Part shown: positions 1-7,500 of the stretch, one piece after another
Position numbering within the stretch: position 1 is the stretch's first letter
Layout: the number at the start of each line of letters is the position of its first letter
Origin: Nostoc sp. TCL26-01
GTDB taxonomy: Bacteria > Cyanobacteriota > Cyanobacteriia > Cyanobacteriales > Nostocaceae
DNA: 64,000 bases
Reading direction: 5' to 3'
Assembly: GCF_013393945.1 (NCBI RefSeq)
Contig: NZ_CP040297.1
Span: 4,124,001 to 4,188,000, forward strand
Made by a program: the position numbers and the translations under genes
Notes under the pieces: model-generated
What the model was told of the DNA's origin: nothing
The model's input: the letters and a program-made list of their open reading frames with translations, nothing else
The model's database searches: none

Positions 1-8
1 TCATTGAG

Positions 9-37
9 ATTCCCGACTTTTAGGAGAAGTCGGGAAT
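9..37. repeat. Short perfect hairpin of the GACTTCTT/AAGAAGTC family
   Basis: An 11-bp arm (ATTCCCGACTT, 9-19) is followed by its exact reverse complement (27-37) across a 7-nt loop. The same core recurs at 5664-5694 and 59481-59512. It could end a transcript arriving from beyond the left edge, but the repetition elsewhere points to a dispersed hairpin repeat. Confidence 0.7.
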
Positions 38-98
38 AGAGTTTTTCACTGATGAAATTCCCCACCAAAGTAGAACAAAAAACTAGACATGGTAACCC

Positions 99-219
99 GA
101 ATTTCTCACGAAGTTGATAAAACCGAAGTCCAGAGGCTGTAGGGGCGGGTTCATGAGATATTCGTGAATGATTGAAGCATATTTGTGAACCTGCTCCTAC
201 CGTTTTATGAGAAATGCAG
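99..219 (+). mobile_element. MITE-like element, copy A (ATTTCTCACGAA ends)
   Basis: The element begins GAATTTCTCACGAA and ends TTTTATGAGAAATGC, imperfect terminal inverted repeats. The interior holds the block CCAGAGGCTGTAGGGGCGGG and a GGTTCA...TGAACC inverted pair. The reverse complement of 44363-44487 matches it along nearly the whole length, so there are two copies in opposite orientation about 44 kb apart. No coding capacity; probably moved in trans by a transposase encoded elsewhere. Confidence 0.7.
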
Positions 220-760
220 GGTAAGAGTTATGCAGAGATTAGTATGGAAACTGCCCATCAATTTGGCGAACACTGAGAACAAAAATGCGGACTAAATTTA
301 CAATACTGACTACCTGTTATGGCGTAAGCAGTACAGTAGGGAAAACTGGTAATTTCGATTCTCGCTGCATGAGATTTTAGACCCTGGGATAATCGTTTGG
401 TATGTTTGACTCTGGGAGGGTCAAGAATCACGGATAGAAGCTTAGGAAATACCAAACAGGCAACTATGTTGATGAGAGTTAGGAAAAAGGCATCAAGTAA
501 AGCTATAGGTGATCACCCCCGTGAATAACTAGGTGGCTACTGTAAGCAATTGCCAATTTTCATTGACAACTACAGGAACACCAAAATCATCAGTTTTGGT
601 TTATATAAATTAACTTTAGCATAAGTTTTTATCAATACTATCAGTAAGGTTAGGAAACTGTATATACCTGAGATGGTGTAGAGATGGAAAAGAGCTATCC
701 TAACGTAGTAACAGCATCAATTAAGACAAAGACAATTGATAAAATCTGAGGTGATAAGCA
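220..760. other. Intergenic region upstream of aas, no gene seen
   Basis: About 540 bases without a supportable gene. A minus-strand open frame at 258-455 has no recognisable domain and no clear ribosome binding site. The last 150 bases are AT-rich and should hold the promoter of the acyl-ACP synthetase gene; I see no certain -10/-35 pair. A palindrome GGTGATCACC lies near 509-518. Confidence 0.5.
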
Positions 761-2737
761 ATGGTAAACAGTGAACAAGGATCAGCTTTACTCGTCAATA
801 TTACAAAGCAAGAAAGTCAGGAAATACAAGGCTTAGTAGACTATACAAACGTAGAATCCATACCAGAAATTTGGCCGATCGCTGCCCAACAATTTGGTGA
901 GACGATCGCTCTCTATAGTCCTCATGCTCAACCAGAAATAGAGATTACTTTTAGTCAGTTAGCAGAAAAAATCCAGCTATTTGCGGCAGGATTGCAAGCA
1001 TCAGGAGTACAAGCAGGCGATCGCATTTCCCTCGTCTCTGATAATAGCCCCCGGTGGTTCATTGCCGACCAAGGAATTATGACAGCTGGCGCTGTCGATG
1101 CGGTACGCAGTTCCCAAGCCGAACGAGAAGAATTAATATTTATCCTGGCTAACAGTGGTAGCACCGCCTTAGTCGTGGAAGATTTAAAAACATTTAATAA
1201 ACTCAAAGATCGACTCCACGATTTACCCATTCACCTGGTAGTCTTACTTTCCGACGAAACACCACCAACAGAAGCAACCCCAAAAGTTCTCAACTTTCTC
1301 CAGTTAATCGAAATTGGTCAAAACCATACCTTTGTCCCAGTCAAACAAAACCGCGACAAACTAGCAACATTAATTTACACTTCTGGGACTACAGGCAAAC
1401 CCAAAGGTGTCATGCTCAGTTACAGCAATTTGCTACACCAAATCACCACATTCCGAGTAGTAGTTCAACCAAAAGTAGGTGATACAGCCCTGAGTATTTT
1501 ACCCAGTTGGCACAGCTATGAAAGGACAGTTGAGTATTACTTACTGTCTCAAGGTTGCACACAAATTTATACTAATTTGCGTTCTGTCAAAGGAGACTTG
1601 AGACAATACAAACCCAATTACATGGTAGCTGTCCCCCGTTTATGGGAATCCATCTATGAAGGTGTACAGAAGCAGTTCCGCGAACAACCAGCCAATAAGC
1701 AACGCCTAATTCAGTTTTTGCTAAGTGCGAGTGAAAGATATATCAAAGCCCGGAGAATTTCCCAAGGATTGAGTTTAGATCATCTCCATGCGTCATCTGT
1801 AGAGCGTTTTGCTGCTGGTATCCTCGCCTCTGCTTTGTTCCCTCTCCATGCTTTAGGAGAAAGATTAGTTTATGCCAAAGTGAGAGAAGCTACAGGTGGC
1901 AAAATCAAGCAAGTAATTAGCGGTGGTGGTGCGCTACCCAGACACATAGACACCTTTTTTGAAATTATTGGTGTGCAGATTTTGCAAGGTTACGGTTTAA
2001 CAGAAACTTCTCCTGTGACTAATGTGCGTCGTCCTTGGCGGAATTTTATTGGGACATCCGGACAACCCATACCCGGCACAGAAGTTAAAATTGTAGATCC
2101 TGAGACTCGCCAGCCTCTACCAGTTGGAGAACGAGGCTTAGTGTTGCTGAAAGGGCCACAAGTCATGCAAGGCTATTACCAAAACCCCGAAGCAACAGCC
2201 AAAGCAATTAATCCGGAAGGTTGGTTTGATAGCGGTGATTTGGGTTGGGTGACACCAGACAATGAACTTGTACTGACTGGCAGAGCAAAAGATACCATTG
2301 TCTTGAGTAATGGGGAAAATATCGAACCACAGCCGATTGAAGATGCTTGTTTGCGATCGCCCTACATCGATCAAATCATGTTAGTCGGACAAGATCAACG
2401 CAGTCTGGGTGCTTTAATTGTCCCTAATTTAGAAGCTCTAGCACAGTGGGCAGCAAATCAAAATCTCGTCTTGAGTGTAGACAATGATAATTTAACCTCT
2501 TCATCCAGTCAAAAAATTAACCTGGAGAGTAAAATGATCCAGGATTTATTCAGGCAAGAATTAAATCGGGAAGTAAAGAACCGTCCTGGTTATCGTGCCG
2601 ATGATCGTGTTGGGCCGTTTAGACTGATTCTGGAACCATTTTCCATGGAAAATGGCTTGATGACACAAACGCTAAAAATCCGGCGCAATGTTGTCGCAGA
2701 ACGTTACCAAGACCTCATCAGTGCCATGTTTGTCTGA
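761..2737 (+). CDS. aas: Long-chain acyl-ACP/acyl-CoA synthetase (AMP-forming)
   Basis: A 658-residue member of the ANL adenylating family. The P-loop-like motif YTSGTTGKPKG lies at about residues 205-215, YGLTETSP near 410, and the GWFDSGDLG and GRAKDTIVLSNGENIEP motifs near 487-525, so the adenylation core is complete. In cyanobacteria the single enzyme of this type (slr1609 in Synechocystis, alr3602 in Anabaena as I recall) recycles free fatty acids released from membrane lipids by activating them to acyl-ACP. The ATG is preceded by GAGGTGA at good spacing. The YlqD-like gene starts 45 bases downstream on the same strand, so the two may share a transcript. Acyl-ACP rather than acyl-CoA as product is inferred from the cyanobacterial family, not visible in the sequence. 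Confidence 0.9.
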   Translation: MVNSEQGSALLVNITKQESQEIQGLVDYTNVESIPEIWPIAAQQFGETIALYSPHAQPEIEITFSQLAEKIQLFAAGLQASGVQAGDRISLVSDNSPRWFIADQGIMTAGAVDAVRSSQAEREELIFILANSGSTALVVEDLKTFNKLKDRLHDLPIHLVVLLSDETPPTEATPKVLNFLQLIEIGQNHTFVPVKQNRDKLATLIYTSGTTGKPKGVMLSYSNLLHQITTFRVVVQPKVGDTALSILPSWHSYERTVEYYLLSQGCTQIYTNLRSVKGDLRQYKPNYMVAVPRLWESIYEGVQKQFREQPANKQRLIQFLLSASERYIKARRISQGLSLDHLHASSVERFAAGILASALFPLHALGERLVYAKVREATGGKIKQVISGGGALPRHIDTFFEIIGVQILQGYGLTETSPVTNVRRPWRNFIGTSGQPIPGTEVKIVDPETRQPLPVGERGLVLLKGPQVMQGYYQNPEATAKAINPEGWFDSGDLGWVTPDNELVLTGRAKDTIVLSNGENIEPQPIEDACLRSPYIDQIMLVGQDQRSLGALIVPNLEALAQWAANQNLVLSVDNDNLTSSSSQKINLESKMIQDLFRQELNREVKNRPGYRADDRVGPFRLILEPFSMENGLMTQTLKIRRNVVAERYQDLISAMFV

Positions 2738-2782
2738 TGATTCCACACCGCAAACTAAATTTAGAGTGAACGCGAAACTTTT

Positions 2783-3232
2783 ATGGATATCTCCAACCCT
2801 CAATTGCTGTTGAAGCGCATCGTTAACGTCAAAGTGATTGTCACCCCTTTGTGGAAAGAGGAAGTGCAACAGCAACTGCAAGCACAAATCAATCAACTTG
2901 ACCAGCAATTGCAACAATTAGATATAGAAGGACAAAGAGCGATCGCCGCAATTCAAAAACAGAGTCTCCAGCCACCAGGCCCCCAAACCCTGCAACAAAT
3001 TGACAATATTCAACTCCAAGTCAATCAAAAGAAAAGTGAATTCCTAGAACAAAAAAACCAACTCCTGCAAAACCTCCAGCAAGTACAGCTACTGGAATTA
3101 GATCAAGAAGTTAATCAATTTCAAATGGAAGGCTTTTTCCGCGTGGAACGAGGCGATAACTTGATTAGCAAAATGCAGGTAGAAATCGTCATCCGCGATG
3201 GTGTTGTTGAAGACATTCGAGGCGACATTTAA
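2783..3232 (+). CDS. YlqD-like coiled-coil protein
   Basis: A 149-residue soluble protein. An N-terminal strand-rich segment (LLLKRIVNVKVIVTPLWKEE) leads into a glutamine- and leucine-rich coiled coil over about residues 30-110, and a C-terminal segment (GDNLISKMQVEIVIRDGVVEDIRGD) closes it. This layout matches the YlqD family common in cyanobacteria and Firmicutes, whose function is unknown. It follows aas by 45 bases, as I recall it also does in Anabaena PCC 7120, which suggests a linked transcript but not necessarily a linked role. Confidence 0.75.
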   Translation: MDISNPQLLLKRIVNVKVIVTPLWKEEVQQQLQAQINQLDQQLQQLDIEGQRAIAAIQKQSLQPPGPQTLQQIDNIQLQVNQKKSEFLEQKNQLLQNLQQVQLLELDQEVNQFQMEGFFRVERGDNLISKMQVEIVIRDGVVEDIRGDI

Positions 3233-3295
3233 ACATAAGTCAATTGTGCTGTGTAACTGACTCCTCTGATTCCCTCAATTGATGAAGAGAAATTT

Positions 3296-3796
3296 TTAAT
3301 TTTTAATTTTGAATTCACTCGTAGGGAATTTTTGCGAACCAATCCAGACAATTTGCCATACAGGAGGTGAACTAGCTAAAAGCGATCGCCCAAAGCTAGT
3401 CATCTCCAATCTGTATTTAATCTTTCCAGATTTATTGTTACCTTTGAGAGCTTGTGTCACCGTCACCAAAGCTTGATTATGCTGAGGATAAACAACCTCA
3501 ACCTTTCTTGTCACGCTAACTAAAGTAAAATCATCCAAAAAATTTATCGCCAGCGTCGCCGGATCACTACCTTGGAGTGGAGAATTGATACTCTCTAATG
3601 GTATAATTTGATATTGGTTACGCTCTGGATCTACCAAAATTTCCTGAGAGTTGTTTACTGCCGATAATTGCTGTGGCTCACTATGACTCTCCACAATCAA
3701 TGTAGTTGTCTGGTGCTGACTCATATAGACCCCAGCCCCAGCAGTGGCAAAAACACTCAGTAGCAAAATTAAAAACAACTTCAATTTTACTGACAT
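3296..3796 (-). CDS. Hypothetical exported or membrane-anchored protein
   Basis: A 166-residue protein with an N-terminal hydrophobic segment (residues about 5-23, KLFLILLLSVFATAGAGVY) that looks like a signal peptide or signal anchor. The rest is a predicted periplasmic or lumenal domain with no motif I recognise; the C-terminal half is strand-like (VVYPQHNQALVTVTQAL, PPVWQIVWIGSQKFP). Transcribed convergently with the YlqD-like gene, its stop about 60 bases from that gene's stop. Probably a cyanobacterial lineage protein; function unknown. Confidence 0.6.
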   Translation of the reverse strand: MSVKLKLFLILLLSVFATAGAGVYMSQHQTTTLIVESHSEPQQLSAVNNSQEILVDPERNQYQIIPLESINSPLQGSDPATLAINFLDDFTLVSVTRKVEVVYPQHNQALVTVTQALKGNNKSGKIKYRLEMTSFGRSLLASSPPVWQIVWIGSQKFPTSEFKIKN

Positions 3797-3985
3797 AAGA
3801 CTAAAGCAGCTATTTCCAAAAGGCTAATTATCCACCGTGAATCTTAAATTGAAGTTAAACCACTCACACCCTACCATCTACCTAGGGACAGCTTTAATGT
3901 ATCGTCGATTAGTTATCAAAAATACAAATATATATAACAATCCCCATTGAATAGACCCTGAGCTTGTTGAGAAGTTCCGCAAATT

Positions 3986-4145
3986 GGTCAATGGTCAATG
4001 GTCAATAGTCATTAGTCAATAGTCATTAGTCATTAGTCAATGGTCAATAGTCATTAGTCATTAGTCATTAGTCAGCACTCAGCACTCCCCCACTCCCCCA
4101 CTCCCTCACTCCCCCCACTCCCCCACTCCCCATTCCCCATTCCCT
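3986..4145. repeat. Heptamer repeat array followed by CCCCACT-type array
   Basis: About 90 bases of GTCAATG/GTCAATA/GTCATTA units run directly into AGCACTC and then CCCCACT/CCCTCACT units. Heptamer arrays of this kind (STRR sequences) are typical of heterocyst-forming cyanobacteria. It sits in the gap between the divergent 3296-3796 gene and the E2 gene, ending about 105 bases before the E2 start. Confidence 0.85.
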
Positions 4146-4249
4146 AACCTAAAATATAAAATCTCCACCATAAAACCCTCGTGCCAAGATACAATTCGAT
4201 CTGGCAAAAGCTGTTAAATTCCATTAACCATTGATTCTGATACCACCCT

Positions 4250-5539
4250 ATGAGCATTCACGAAATATTCATGCCGGCGCTGAGTTCCACCATGACCGAA
4301 GGCAAAATTGTCTCCTGGGTGAAGTCGCCAGGCGATAAAGTGGAAAAAGGCGAAACAGTGGTGGTTGTCGAGTCAGACAAAGCCGATATGGATGTGGAAT
4401 CTTTCTATGAAGGATATCTTGCCCACATCGTTGTAGAAGCTGGTGATAGCGCGCCCGTAGGAGTGGCGATCGCTTACGTAGCCGAAACCGAAGCCGAAAT
4501 CTCCGCAGCCCAGTCCCTAGCCAATTCTGGCGGCGCTGTAGCTACTTCCACCGCCTCCCCTGAACCCGTAGCTGCCGCCGTCGCCGCACCAACCACAGCT
4601 TCACAAAATGGTTCTAATCACGTTGAAGGTAGACTTGTAGCCTCACCTCGCGCCCGTAAGTTGGCGAAAGACCTGAAAGTTGACTTAACAACTCTCAAAG
4701 GTAGTGGCCCCTACGGTCGGATTGTCGCTGATGATGTGGAAGCGGTAGTTGGTAAAGTCAAGCAACCAGCCGTCACACCTGCTGTATCTACACCAACCCC
4801 CACCCCAGTTGTACCCACACCATCTAGAACAACTGCACCTGTCCCAGCACCTGTTGCCGTCACTCCAGGACAGGTAGTGCCATTTAATACTCTACAAAGT
4901 GCTGTCGTTCGGAACATGGTAGCTAGTTTAGATGTGCCTGTTTTCCGTGTGGGTTACACAATTACCACTGATGGTTTAGATAAACTGTACAAGCAAATTA
5001 AATCTAAAGGCGTGACCATGACAGCGCTACTAGCAAAAGCTGTGGCGATGACATTGCAAAAACACCCATTGTTAAATGCTAGTTATTCAGACCAAGGTAT
5101 TGTTTACCATGCTGATATCAACATTGCTGTCGCGGTGGCAATGGATGGCGGTGGTTTAATTACACCAGTCTTAAAAAATGCTGACAAGGTAGATATATAT
5201 TCCCTTTCCCGCACCTGGAAGTCTTTAGTAGATCGTGCTAGAGCCAAACAATTACAACCTGACGAATATAGTGGTGGTAACTTTACCTTGTCGAACTTAG
5301 GAATGTTCGGTGTAGATACATTCGATGCCATTTTACCACCAGGACAAGGCTCAATTTTAGCGATCGGTGCATCACGTCCCCAACTAGTAGCCAATGCTGA
5401 TGGTTTGTTTGGTGTTAAACAGCAAATGCAGGTAAATATTACCTCCGATCATCGGATTATTTACGGTGCTGATGCAGCAGCATTTTTACAAGATTTAGCT
5501 AAATTTATTGAGACTGATGCTCAATCTTTGACACTTTAA
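4250..5539 (+). CDS. pdhC: Pyruvate dehydrogenase E2, dihydrolipoamide acetyltransferase
   Basis: A 429-residue E2 subunit. The lipoyl domain occupies residues 1-80 with the lipoylated lysine at K44 in the ESDKAD motif. An Ala/Pro/Thr-rich linker follows, then the peripheral subunit-binding domain (ASPRARKLAKDL...GSGPYGRIVADDVE, about 127-163), a second Pro-rich linker, and the catalytic domain from about 205 with the active-site motif SDHRIIYGADAA near the C terminus. A single lipoyl domain is the usual cyanobacterial form. It makes acetyl-CoA from pyruvate with E1 and E3, which are not in this window; lipA at 18942-19814 can supply the lipoyl group. No clear operon partner is seen. Confidence 0.92.
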   Translation: MSIHEIFMPALSSTMTEGKIVSWVKSPGDKVEKGETVVVVESDKADMDVESFYEGYLAHIVVEAGDSAPVGVAIAYVAETEAEISAAQSLANSGGAVATSTASPEPVAAAVAAPTTASQNGSNHVEGRLVASPRARKLAKDLKVDLTTLKGSGPYGRIVADDVEAVVGKVKQPAVTPAVSTPTPTPVVPTPSRTTAPVPAPVAVTPGQVVPFNTLQSAVVRNMVASLDVPVFRVGYTITTDGLDKLYKQIKSKGVTMTALLAKAVAMTLQKHPLLNASYSDQGIVYHADINIAVAVAMDGGGLITPVLKNADKVDIYSLSRTWKSLVDRARAKQLQPDEYSGGNFTLSNLGMFGVDTFDAILPPGQGSILAIGASRPQLVANADGLFGVKQQMQVNITSDHRIIYGADAAAFLQDLAKFIETDAQSLTL

Positions 5540-5951
5540 AATAGGGAACAATGAACGGATTTTCTAGTTGCTTAGTTCCTGTTTTTGATGATTAATTAAT
5601 TTCCTCATCTACTTGGCAACTGCCATAAAAAAACTTTTTGCATAAAGTTAGTAGTTAGGTGCAGATCCCCGACTTCTCTAAGAAGTTGGGGATCTTGTTT
5701 TTGATCAAAGACTAAAACAGAACTAGTGTGAATACAGAATATGCTTTGATGTTGCCTTGATTAACTATTAAGAATCTACAAATATATGTGTTTTTACATA
5801 ATATGGGACTCGGCGATCGCTTTATAGACTACTGTTTACTTTTAGAAATTATGTCCGAAAATAGAAATATCAAAGATTAACCAGGGATTAGCCATCTACC
5901 TTATTTTTTCAGCTTTTTTCGCGGCTTAGTTCCCTCGTGAGAATAAATTAG
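5540..5951. other. Intergenic gap with hairpin repeat
   Basis: About 410 bases between the E2 gene and the M4 protease gene. Besides the hairpin at 5664-5694 and one HIP1 octamer near 5814 I see no gene. The AT-rich 3' part is a plausible promoter region for the protease, without a certain promoter motif. Confidence 0.5.
5664..5694. terminator. Hairpin with T-rich 3' side, possible terminator of the E2 gene
   Basis: GATCCCCGACTTCT (5664-5677) pairs with AGAAGTTGGGGATC (5681-5694) with one G-T wobble and a 3-nt loop, followed by TTGTTTTT. It lies about 125 bases past the E2 stop. Because similar hairpins occur at 9-37 and 59481-59512, it may be a dispersed repeat that happens to act as a terminator. 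Confidence 0.5.
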
Positions 5952-7034
5952 ATGGCTAGAAATAAAAAGAAATCATCTAGTTTGCAGTGTGACCATTCAC
6001 TCAATACTAGATGCCCTATATGCTGTGTAATTCCACCGCATATGTTAGAAAATATTGCTGTCAATGGTACAACACGGCAGAAGAATTGGGCTTTTCAAAC
6101 ATTAAATGTTTCAGCCCAATTGCGTGGACGGAGAAATGTTGTTGGCAACGTTTTTTTTGCTCCATCTCCAGGAGAAAAACGGCGGACAATCTACAATGCT
6201 CAAGACAGTGAACAATTACCAGGAACTATTGTGCGTGTGGAAGGTGATCCCCCCAGTAATGATGAAGCTGTCAACGAAGCCTATGATGGTGCTGGTGCTA
6301 CATATGACTTGTTTTACGAAATATTTGAACGTAATTCTATTGACGACAAAGGATTACGTTTAGACTCGACCGTCCATTATGGTGTGAAGTACGATAATGC
6401 TTTTTGGAATGGCGATCAAATGGTTTATGGTGACGGTGATCAAGAATTATTTGACCGCTTTACTAAATCCATTGATGTCATTGGACATGAACTAACTCAT
6501 GGTGTAACTCAACATGAAGCTGGTCTTGTATACTATGGTGAACCAGGAGCGTTAAATGAATCTTTTTCTGATGTTTTTGGTACGTTAGTCAAACAAAGAG
6601 TTAAAAACCAGACAGCAGCTGAAGCCGATTGGTTAATTGGAGATAGTTTATTAATGCCCAACGTCAAGGGTATAGCGATTCGTTCCATGAAAGAACCAGG
6701 AACAGCATACAATGACCCTGTTTTAGGTCAAGATCCCCAACCTGGTCATGTGAAAGATCAATACACTGGCTGGGCTGATAATGGTGGGGTACACATCAAT
6801 TCAGGCATTCCCAATCGAGCTTTTTATCTAGCCGCAGTAGAAATTGGCGGTTACGCTTGGGAAAAAGCAGGTAAAATCTGGTATGTAGCCTTACGCGATC
6901 GCCTACGTGCTAAGGCAGACTTCCAAAAAGCAGCTGATATGACTATACAAGTTGCAGCTGAACTCTATGGTGATGGTAGCCCAGAACATCAAGCAATCAA
7001 GAATGCTTGGAAACAGGTAGGAGTTTTGACGTAA
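5952..7034 (+). CDS. M4-family metalloprotease, protealysin-like
   Basis: A 360-residue thermolysin-family (M4) zinc protease. The zinc motif HELTH is at H179-H183, the third ligand E203 lies in NESFSD, and the transition-state histidine is H281 in DNGGVHINSG. Instead of a signal peptide and a long propeptide it has a short N-terminal region containing CxxC-like cysteines and VIPPHMLENIAVNG, which resembles the short protealysin precursor. Such enzymes lack a Sec signal, so a cytoplasmic or non-classically exported enzyme is likely. An emfourin-like inhibitor gene follows 123 bases downstream, the arrangement known for protealysin in Serratia. The ATG at 5952 is the only good start before the PPHML motif. 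Substrates unknown. Confidence 0.9.
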   Translation: MARNKKKSSSLQCDHSLNTRCPICCVIPPHMLENIAVNGTTRQKNWAFQTLNVSAQLRGRRNVVGNVFFAPSPGEKRRTIYNAQDSEQLPGTIVRVEGDPPSNDEAVNEAYDGAGATYDLFYEIFERNSIDDKGLRLDSTVHYGVKYDNAFWNGDQMVYGDGDQELFDRFTKSIDVIGHELTHGVTQHEAGLVYYGEPGALNESFSDVFGTLVKQRVKNQTAAEADWLIGDSLLMPNVKGIAIRSMKEPGTAYNDPVLGQDPQPGHVKDQYTGWADNGGVHINSGIPNRAFYLAAVEIGGYAWEKAGKIWYVALRDRLRAKADFQKAADMTIQVAAELYGDGSPEHQAIKNAWKQVGVLT

Positions 7035-7157
7035 TTCGTCATTACAAATGATATTAGATCGAAAGTCCTCATGTAGAACTAAACTCATGGGGAATTTTGA
7101 TTGTGGATGTGGTTATTGTTAGACTGGAGTGTAATTATCTTTCAGTCTGATGAATAA

Positions 7158-7457
7158 ATGCGGGTACTCTTAGAACGGACGGGTGGCTTTGCAGGAATTA
7201 GTAAGAAAATTAGTGTTGACACGAATACACTTCCATTAGCAGAAGCTGAAGAATTGCGACAACTAGTAGCAACAGCCGATTTATTTTCATTACCTGAACA
7301 AATTATTTCTTCTAGTTCTCAAAGCGATCGCTTTCAATATCAGCTGACAGTAGAAGATAATAGTCAACAGCACACAATCATAGTGAGTGAAGCTGCATTA
7401 CCTACCAGCTTAAAACCACTAATTGCTTGGCTACTGAACTTTGGACTAAAAGCCTAG
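7158..7457 (+). CDS. Emfourin-like inhibitor of M4 protease
   Basis: A 99-residue protein. The N-terminal pattern LLERTGGFAGI, the LPLAEAEELRQLV helix, the D-x-x-x-Y element (SDRFQYQLTV) and the C-terminal LPTSLKPLIAWL agree with emfourin, the small protein inhibitor encoded next to protealysin in Serratia and in many protealysin-like operons. It has no signal peptide, matching the cytosolic type of the upstream M4 enzyme. Role by inference: to keep the protease inactive in the cell until needed. Assignment rests on short motif similarity plus gene order. Confidence 0.75.
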   Translation: MRVLLERTGGFAGISKKISVDTNTLPLAEAEELRQLVATADLFSLPEQIISSSSQSDRFQYQLTVEDNSQQHTIIVSEAALPTSLKPLIAWLLNFGLKA

Positions 7458-7463
7458 AGAAAA

Positions 7464-7500
7464 GCACTCCCTCACTCCCTCACTCCCTCACTCTCCACTC
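7464..7500. repeat. CTCCCTCA heptamer array overlapping a gene end
   Basis: Four to five CACTCCCT units followed by CACTCTCCACTCT. The array crosses the 3' end of the histidine kinase gene on the minus strand, so the last residues (ESGE) and the TGA stop of that protein are read from repeat-type sequence. Confidence 0.75.

Noticed and set aside
258..455. Minus-strand open frame of 65 residues
   Set aside because: No ribosome binding site, no family resemblance, and it lies beside a MITE-like element; treated as chance.
3986..4145. Possible CRISPR array because of regular short repeats
   Set aside because: Units are 7 bases with no spacers of 30 bases or so and no cas genes; these are STRR heptamers. 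The same holds for the arrays at 24010-24290, 25500-25712 and 28308-28520.
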